A DNA stretch of 64,000 nt from Nicotiana tabacum (lineage: Eukaryota > Streptophyta > Magnoliopsida > Solanales > Solanaceae): contig NC_134101.1 of NCBI RefSeq assembly GCF_000715075.1, forward strand, positions 121,896,616 through 121,960,615. The letters are read 5' to 3'. A model generated the notes under the pieces. It made no database searches, was not told the DNA's origin, and saw nothing but the letters and a program-made list of their open reading frames with translations. Every line of letters begins with the position of its first letter. The stretch's first letter is position 1. A program made the position numbers and the translations under genes. This document shows, piece by piece, positions 58,401 to 64,000 of this stretch.

Positions 58401-59486
58401 GGCAGTGGTACATGAAGTTTGACTCATTCATGAAAATTCAAACATACCTAAAGACCTATTCTGATCCATGTGTATACTTCAAAAGATTTTCTGAGAATAA
58501 CTTTATTATATTGTTGTTGTATGTGGATGACATGTTAATTGTAGGAAAAGACAAGGGGTTGATAGCAAAGTTGAAAGGAGATCTGTCCAAGTCATTTGAT
58601 ATGAAGGACTTGGGCCCAGCACAACAAATTCTAGGGATGAAGATAGTTCGAGAGAGAACAAGTAGAAAGTTGTGGCTATCTTAGGAGAAGTACATTGAAC
58701 GTGTACTAGAACGCTTCAACATGAAGAATGCTAAGCCAGTCAGCACACCTCTTGCTGGTCATCTAAAGTTGAGTAAGAAGATGTGTCCTACAACAGTGGA
58801 GGAGAAAGGGAACATGGCTAAAGTTCCTTATTCTTCAGCAGTCGGAAGCTTGATGTATGCAATGGTATGTACTAGACCTGATATTGCTCACGCAGTTGGT
58901 GTTGTCAGCAGGTTTCTTGAAAATCCTGGAAAGGAACATTGGGAAGCAGTCAAGTGGATACTCAGGTACCTGAGAGGTACCACGGGAGATTGTTTGTGCT
59001 TTGGAGGATCTGATCCAATCTTGAAGGGCTATACAGATGCTGATATGACGGGTGACATTGACAACAGAAAATCCACTACTGGATATGTGTTTACATTTTC
59101 AGGGGGGAGCTATATCATGGCAGTCTAAGTTGCAGAAGTGCGTTGCACTTTCAACAACTAAAGCAGAGTACATTGCCGCTATAGAAACTGGCAAGGAGAT
59201 GATATGGCTCAAGCGATTCCTTCAAGAGCTTGGATTGCATCAGAAGGAGTATGTCGTCTATTGTGACAGTCAAAGTGCAATAGACCTTTGCAAGAACTCT
59301 ATGTACCATGCAAGGACCAAACACATTGATGTGAGATATCATTGGATTCGAGAAATGGTAGATAATGAATCTCTAAAAGTCTTGAAGATTTCTACAAGTA
59401 AGAATCCCGCAGATATGCTGACTAAGGTGGTACCAAGGAACAAGTTCGAGCTATGCAAAGAACTTGTCGGCATGCACTCAAACTAG
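55499..59486 (+). pseudogene. gag-pol polyprotein of the Tnt1-like element, two disabling breaks
   Basis: ATG at 55499 (AAAAATG), open for 1061 codons to TAG at 58682-58684, then the same frame to about 59100, then a shift at a G run (59102-59107) into the frame that ends at 59486. Domain order is copia-type: Gag; zinc knuckle CYNCNQPGPFKRDC, in which the metal-binding His is replaced by Pro; protease VVDTAASHH; integrase HHCC region, where the second Cys of the last pair is Tyr (PCDYYLFG); catalytic YSDVCG, RSDNGGEY and NGVAERMNR; RT with LLYVDDML; RNase H after the frameshift (CDSQSAIDL). Besides stop and frameshift, two zinc sites are therefore damaged. All parts would be needed for reverse transcription and insertion. 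Confidence 0.93.
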
Positions 59487-59520
59487 AAGACAGTGCTACC
59501 TCCTCTAGATGAATGAGACT

Positions 59521-59532
59521 GGAGGGGGAGAT
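59521..59532 (+). other. Polypurine tract of the Tnt1-like element
   Basis: GGAGGGGGAGAT directly before the 3' LTR. Confidence 0.8.
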
Positions 59533-60139
59533 TGATGAGGTTCATCTCATTGAAGAAGTATTAGACATGTGCCTAATAAAAGTTTTCTTTGGTTTGGTAG
59601 CCAACCTTGTTGACTTGGTTTGGTTGGTAGCCAACCTTGTTGAATTAGTTTGGTTTGGTAGCTAACTTTGTTGAATTGTGAAAAGTGTGTGTAAATTGTC
59701 AAATATGGTAGGCTTTAGAGAGTGAAGCTTTGGCTATAAAAGGAGAGCTTCAACTCTCATTTCTACACACCAACAAAGAGAGAAAGAAAGAGTGAGGTTT
59801 CACAGATAAGGTATAAGAAAATAGTCTGTGAGGAAAATAGAGAGTGAGCGATATTGTAGTGAGGTGGGAATATCAAAAGAGGGTTATTTCTTTTGAGTGT
59901 TGTAGTGGTCTTTGGAGTATTTATCTCCGACCTACAAAGTGTAAAATTCCTTACTATAGTGATATCAGTTGCTCCTCTCGGGGTCGTGGTTTTTTCCCTT
60001 ATTCAGAAGGGTTTTCCACGTAAAAATCTTGGTGTCATTGTTACTCTTTTATTCTTGTTAATTACCGTATCTCGGTGCTACATTATTATTCCGCTTTATT
60101 ACCGTGAATATTATTTTGGTAAGGGGTTTATTCCCAACA
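59533..60139 (+). repeat. 3' LTR of the Tnt1-like element
   Basis: 607 bp, the same length as the 5' LTR. It ends CCCAACA followed by GGGAG. Confidence 0.93.
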
Positions 60140-60144
60140 GGGAG
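60140..60144. repeat. Target site duplication GGGAG, right (Tnt1-like)
   Basis: Repeats 54806-54810. Confidence 0.9.
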
Positions 60145-60260
60145 TTCTCTCCAAACTATTAGGTCAAGGGTTCAAGGCTAAAGACAACCACCGAACAAAT
60201 TGCCGAGGTTTATAAGTTTAATGTATACAAGCAGATCAAGTCAGGATATGTTTACCAGGC

Positions 60261-60415
60261 CGGGATCTGAATCATGAGGCTCTGGAGATGCTTCGGGATG
60301 GTATTGAAGCTTCATTTTATAGGAGGCAAGACCAGCACAACTTCCATCATTTAAATTTGCATGTCACTTCTACACCTTCTGGAAGAGACTCAGGGTCAAC
60401 AACACAGTTGTGATT
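60261..60415 (-). pseudogene. carA: carA exon with frameshift
   Basis: Acceptor CTGCAG then AATCACAAC. Reads NHNCVVDPESLPEGVEV, then after a 2-base loss [12 protein letters not shown] and [16 protein letters not shown]. His and Glu of the amidotransferase triad are here. The right phase needs a donor after 60261, where the sequence is GC rather than GT. An alternative GT lies 5 bases on (60255). Confidence 0.8.
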
Positions 60416-60630
60416 CTGCAGCATACGGAAAGTCATCAAGACATTAAAATGTTAAAAATCTGAAGTACTAACAGCTCTAATTTAAGCAAAAAAACTAGAC
60501 TCTCATCACTATGTGTCGAAGGTAGTACTTAAAAAAGGGAAGTAAACATTGACAAACTGAGGTGTAATTGTATGGAAATTTGGAAATTTACACAAAGCAG
60601 TATTCAGCTAGAGTTTGTTGTTTAACATAC

Positions 60631-60978
60631 CTGAGCACTGATCTAAACGCAGCCATTTCGAAGGTTTCGAACTGGATGATTTCCTCCATGATGACCAAAT
60701 TTCATTTTGAATGTCTCACCGCCCAATGATTGACCAAGTAACTGGTGACCCATACAAATGCCAAAAACAGGTACTTTTCCAATAAGTTCTTTTACCGCTT
60801 CAACTGCATAGGGAACTGCAGAGGGATCTCCTGGCCCATTGCTGAAGAGAACCCCATCGGGTTTCATCTTTAGAGTTTCAGACGCTGGCCATGTTGAAGG
60901 AAAAACAGTGATTTTACAGCCATAGGATGCTAAGCGCCGAAGTATATTATGCTTGATTCCAAAATCATATGCAACAAC
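60631..60978 (-). pseudogene. carA: carA amidotransferase-core exon with stop
   Basis: 116 codons in phase 0, from [16 protein letters not shown] to ISAQ, donor CAG-GTATGT. Contains [28 protein letters not shown] with the nucleophile Cys, and [21 protein letters not shown] at 60643-60645 stands where the family has Glu. Confidence 0.9.
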
Positions 60979-62078
60979 CTTCATCCACCAGATGGACAAA
61001 ATATTTTTTTTTTTTTGGCAATCCACAGCGCCTAGGGCTAGTTTTTATATATAAATTAAAAGAAAAATACAACAATCAGGAAAAGTACGAGTAAGGGGGA
61101 CAATAGCACCGATTTTGTTACCCTATGCCTTGGCTATATAATCACTCATTTGCGCCTCACATTGCCTTATGATGGCAGCCTCATGTAGAGGGAGGATCCA
61201 TGGTGTAGCTGCCTGCAAAGTCTCACGAGGGCATAATCTCATAGCCGTGTGGATATTTTTCAAAAGGCATAGGACCAAGGCAACACAAACCGGGCTAAAC
61301 CTTACCTTACTAATCCCTATTGAGGCAAAGAAAAGGCATCACCTACTAGCAAGCATGTAAAAAATATGAACTTGAAAGGACCAAATATTCTATGATTATC
61401 ACAAAGTTTATAACACACTCTGTGATGATATTACAAATGATAATACTTAAAAAATGATAAAATAGAATGTAGTAGGAATTAAATTCTTGTCTCTTCTTTT
61501 CCAAACTTGTAAAATCCTCAATTTGCAATTCTTTGTTGTTTTCCTCAACCGTGTTCAAAAAGTATTCAAAAATCATCACTTCTTTTTTGAACGGTTGGAC
61601 CTCGTTGAGGTAGGTGGGGCAGCCTTTTTTTTGTTTGGCAACTCTCATTGGAGGTCGCCTAACATTTAAAAAATTACCAACCTTGTCGTCCCAACTATTT
61701 TTCCTTGTATATGCTTTCTTTATTTTGCTGCTATGCATAGGTGATAAATCACCTTTTCTTGCTGCCTCAGCCCTATATTGATTTAGAATTTCATCTTCCT
61801 CACCCTCTTCATACATATCTCTGCCCAGTTTCACCGGATTTGGCAATTCCTGCTCAATACCTTGTGTCACCATGGCCTGTTTATTGTGTAAATTTGCCAA
61901 TGTTGCGTCGTTTTGTTGTAACTCAATTGCCTTCACCTTGTTCCTGTTATTACTAACACGGCCAGTGCTTAAAGAATTTTGATTTAACACAATTGAAGGA
62001 TTTGAACTTACCATAGCATCCAGTAAATTTCTTTCCTCCAAACTAATCAATGGAACACATGAGATTTGAGGCTGTTCT
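60979..62078 (-). mobile_element. Poly(A)-tailed retroposon, possibly LINE ORF1-related, in carA intron
   Basis: On the minus strand the insert ends in a run of about 13 A (61004-61016) only some 25 bp before the carA exon at 60978. Upstream in it lies an open segment (about 62107-61480) encoding an acidic linker, QYRAEAARKGDLSPMH, then a basic stretch and RPPMRVAKQKK. AAR-GDLSP phrases recall the C-terminal part of plant L1-type ORF1 proteins, but no ORF2 is present. The carA exon expected here (about 35 residues) is missing. No clear target duplication found. Confidence 0.4.
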
Positions 62079-62130
62079 ATGGGTAAATAATTGCGCGAGT
62101 GTCCCATGTACGAGATGAATGGGTAAATAA
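62079..62130. repeat. Filler sequence built from two pieces of a carA exon, between 12-bp repeats
   Basis: ATGGGTAAATAA at 62079-62090 and 62119-62130. Between them TAATTGCGCGAGTGTC (copy of part of 62272-62288) is fused to TGTCCCATGTACGAGA (copy of 62175-62191) through the shared TGTC. Confidence 0.75.
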
Positions 62131-62168
62131 ATTTTCAAAATCAGGAAGAGACAAGGACAGTAACTTGC

Positions 62169-62297
62169 CCACTATGTCCCATGTACGAGACATTTCGAGA
62201 AGTTCTTCATCACTTTTTGAATTTTCTGTGCTCAAGACTCCAATGAGGCTTCCGTCTTGTCTCAATCTTCGTGTAATTGCGCGAGTGTCTACATCAT
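62169..62297 (-). pseudogene. carA: carA exon (DVDTRAITRRL)
   Basis: Acceptor AACAG then 2 bases plus 42 codons plus 1: DVDTRAITRRLRQDGSLIGV and on to SRTWDIV, a hallmark segment of the small subunit. The donor reads GTGG-GCAAG, a GC donor. Confidence 0.9.
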
Positions 62298-62395
62298 CTG
62301 TTACATGGAAGTAAAGATAAATGATCAGAGAATCTGCATTCCACAGTTTGACATGGAAGTGAGAAGTAGTTTTGTATAGGACGTAGAGGACTTAC

Positions 62396-62463
62396 ATATA
62401 CCCATGATGTTCCTTTTAGCCAAATAGTCATCAAGTGTCTCTTTGCATCTCCAATTTGAGGTG
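62396..62463 (-). pseudogene. carA: carA exon (TSNWRCKETL)
   Basis: Acceptor TCTCAG, donor GTAAGT. 1+66+1 bases encode TSNWRCKETLDDYLAKRNIMGI; the split Tyr codon joins the next exon correctly. Confidence 0.9.
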
Positions 62464-62540
62464 CTGAGAAATACACAACAGAAAACAATATACATCATAT
62501 ATTAGACGGCTGATTTGAAAAGCAGGGCATAGAGACCAAC

Positions 62541-62601
62541 CTAATACTTAAACTTCTAATGACTAATCCATCAAGAAAGCACTGCATCGATTCTTTATCG
62601 C
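62541..62601 (-). pseudogene. carA: carA exon (QCFLDGLVIRSLSI)
   Basis: Acceptor GGGCAG, donor GTTGGT. 2+57+2 bases encode DKESMQCFLDGLVIRSLSI. Phases fit both neighbours. Confidence 0.88.
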
Positions 62602-62683
62602 CTGCCCAGAGAAATTCCAAAACAGTCACAAAAGATTATTCAATCCAAGTAACAATTAGCCATGAAGCAAACTCTACACGCAC

Positions 62684-62772
62684 CAAAATTGACGCCAGTA
62701 TTCCCGATATGAGGGTTAGTCATCAAGACAAACTGGCCCGCATAACTGGGATCTGTAAGGATCTCCTGATAC
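62684..62772 (-). pseudogene. carA: carA exon ([13 protein letters not shown])
   Basis: Acceptor TTGCAG, donor GTGCGT. 1+87+1 bases encode [20 protein letters not shown] then HIGNTGVNF, a highly conserved small-subunit segment. It is the most 5' exon I could identify. Confidence 0.92.
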
Positions 62773-63796
62773 CTGCAATATCAAGAAATACAAATAGCTA
62801 GTAAAATATAGACCGAAAAGAATTTGAAAAAGAAAAAAAAGGCGTAAAGAAGAAGAAAGAAAAGAAAGTAGAGAGCAAATAAACCATAACTTTATCTCTA
62901 TGCTCTGAATAACTCTATGAGGTACATCAAGCATTCACAGTATATATAGCAAAGGTACACATAATATGCTTGGGATTTACTATGTCGACTTTCCATCCTT
63001 TCACTATTATTTCCTTTTTTGGAGGCACTTAGAGACTCCTTTCATTTTCCAAACAGACAAAACTTTGAGATCTAAGATTCAACGTTTAAATTCCTTCAAA
63101 TTCAGCCAATATATTCATTTAAAAGATCAACATCCCCACGAGATAGGAGAACGATCAGTAAAGAAATGGAAGCTGATGCTGATGTTCAACTCCAACCCCT
63201 CCTGCACCGGCCCCTAACACTGCTAATTTCTCTTCCAGTTGTTCTATCCTTCAATTACACATTTACAAGCAAGGAAGTTCCTTTGCAGCATCAGAAAACA
63301 AATGTGATAGTTGTCCAAGACCACATGCTTGGATGAAATTCCATATTGAAATAACAGATTTTGGCTGCAGTCATACACCATATTTCTCAGACTTCATTCT
63401 CTGTCTTACTTTTCAGTTGACTAGTTTCATAAATCCTATGGCTCTATTAGAAATCTGACTGTCTGACACCTAGTTTTTTTAAAGATGCTTAATTGATTCA
63501 CCAGGATACATTTTCCTCTCAAGTGTAGAAGATATATTCTTAAAGATATGCACGCAACTTAGTCTCCTTATTGGCTATTGAGGTGAGTCTGCAAATGTCC
63601 ATGCTTGCTATTAGAAAAGAATGTCATAATGATCATTTACGATTTACCTTTTCTTTCTTTAGTTCATTATGAGCTTACCATAAGGCTCAAAGCTCCACTA
63701 GGATTTTGGTCTTTGCTGAGACACTACATTCAAGTGATTGGAAATAAATGTTCTTCAAAGGCAAGCAAGGAATACAGTAAGGACTAGCCCAAAAAC
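62773..63796. other. carA upstream intron or flank, no exon recognised
   Basis: Searched for the family's N-terminal segments (VLEDGS..., GEVVFNT...) on the minus strand without success. AT-rich, with short purine tracts (62820-62875). Confidence 0.45.
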
Positions 63797-64000
63797 TGAT
63801 GGTGTCCATCTCATTCAAATGGTTTGGTAGCCAACCTTGTTGAATTGGTATTAGTTTGGTAGCCAACATTATTGAATTGGTATGATTTGGTAGCCAATTT
63901 TGTTGACTTGGTTTGGTTTGGTAGCCAACCTTGTTGAAATTGTGAAAAATATGTGCAAATTGTCAAATATTGTAGGCTTTAGAGAGTGAGGTTTTGGCTA
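63797..64000 (+). repeat. Start of another Tnt1-family LTR, cut by window end
   Basis: TGATGGTGTCCATCTCATT matches the start of the Tnt1-like LTR, followed by four GGTAGCCAACnTTnTTGA-type boxes and AAATTGTCAAATATTGTAGG. More diverged from the 54811 element than its two LTRs are from each other, so it is a separate insertion. Confidence 0.85.

Larger units (their letters stand above)
54811..60139 (+). mobile_element. Tnt1-like Ty1/copia retrotransposon
   Basis: 5329 bp with 607-bp LTRs, iMet primer site, single gag-pol frame, polypurine tract and TSD GGGAG. Length, LTR start TGATGAGG, repeated U3 boxes and protein agree with tobacco Tnt1, a stress-inducible element restricted to Solanaceae, best known from Nicotiana. 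The two LTRs show about seven differences by eye. It lies antisense within the last intron of the carA locus. Two lesions in pol make it unlikely to encode its own movement. Confidence 0.95.
53963..62772 (-). pseudogene. carA: Carbamoyl-phosphate synthase small subunit, partial, pseudogene
   Basis: Seven exons match the glutamine amidotransferase subunit of plastid carbamoyl-phosphate synthase, which supplies ammonia from glutamine for arginine and pyrimidine synthesis. In transcript order: 62684-62772, 62541-62601, 62396-62463, 62169-62297, (one exon missing), 60631-60978, 60261-60415, 53963-54011. The phases fit. The nucleophile Cys ([12 protein letters not shown]) and the His-Glu pair (QYHPEAS) are present. 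Lesions: TAG at 60643-60645, a 2-base loss near 60360, a 1-base loss in the last exon, GC donors after 62169 and 60261, and no exon for about 35 residues before VVAYDFG. A Tnt1-like element fills the last intron and a retroposon another. The 5' exons, including any transit peptide, were not found. Confidence 0.88.

Noticed and set aside
62105..62165. Inverted copy of the missing carA exon on the + strand (reads DEWVNK, cf. family YEWVDK)
   Set aside because: Only five or six residues agree, and the rest of the exon does not; the + strand reading is antisense to known carA exon and intron sequence.

Overview
This is plant nuclear DNA, most likely from Nicotiana (tobacco group). The evidence is intron-containing host genes, four large LTR retrotransposons, tRNA-derived SINEs, MITEs, and a copia element whose protein, 607-bp LTRs and repeated U3 boxes match the tobacco element Tnt1. 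There is no bacterial or organellar signal, no complete RNA gene and no CRISPR array.

Layout. 1-15950: a very young Tat/Ogre-type Ty3/gypsy element (4.1-kb LTRs, tRNA-Arg primer site) that keeps a broken gag but has lost nearly all of pol. It sits inside the 5' LTR of a second Ty3/gypsy-type element, B (15951-23758), whose internal part codes for nothing recognisable. 23759-25948: fragments of further LTRs. 26405-36075: an old Ty3/gypsy element, C, with 2.9-kb LTRs, an intact TTTAT target duplication and only a scrap of reverse transcriptase. 36199-50695: the last four exons of a cytokinin oxidase/dehydrogenase (CKX) gene on the + strand. Its first visible intron has been expanded by a 10.9-kb Tat-lineage element, D (37567-48495, minus strand, TSD CAACT). 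D carries gag-pol with two RNase H domains and a spliced antisense gene. Three SINE copies lie in the CKX introns. 53963-62772: a carbamoyl-phosphate synthase small-subunit (carA-type) gene on the minus strand, convergent with CKX. It holds a Tnt1-like element (54811-60139, TSD GGGAG) in its last intron and a poly(A)-tailed retroposon in another. 63797-64000: the start of another Tnt1-family LTR.

Both host loci look dead. CKX has an in-frame TAA in exon B, a non-consensus residue in the FAD-domain GGLGQF motif and no visible 5' half. carA has a TAG, two frameshifts, two GC splice donors and one exon not found. LTR-to-LTR differences counted by eye give an insertion order: C (about 11%), D (about 5%), Tnt1-like (about 1.2%), Ogre-like (about 0.5%).

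The least explained signals are structural. They are: (1) a small two-stem motif with base-pair covariation, present five times in the Ogre-like element; (2) at least eight perfect inverted repeats packed into 800 bp of the Ogre LTR; (3) a row of GAG-loop mini-hairpins with different but self-complementary stems in the LTRs of element C; (4) a hairpin with compensatory change just before the polypurine tracts of B and C; (5) telobox palindromes repeated beside the Ogre 3' LTR.
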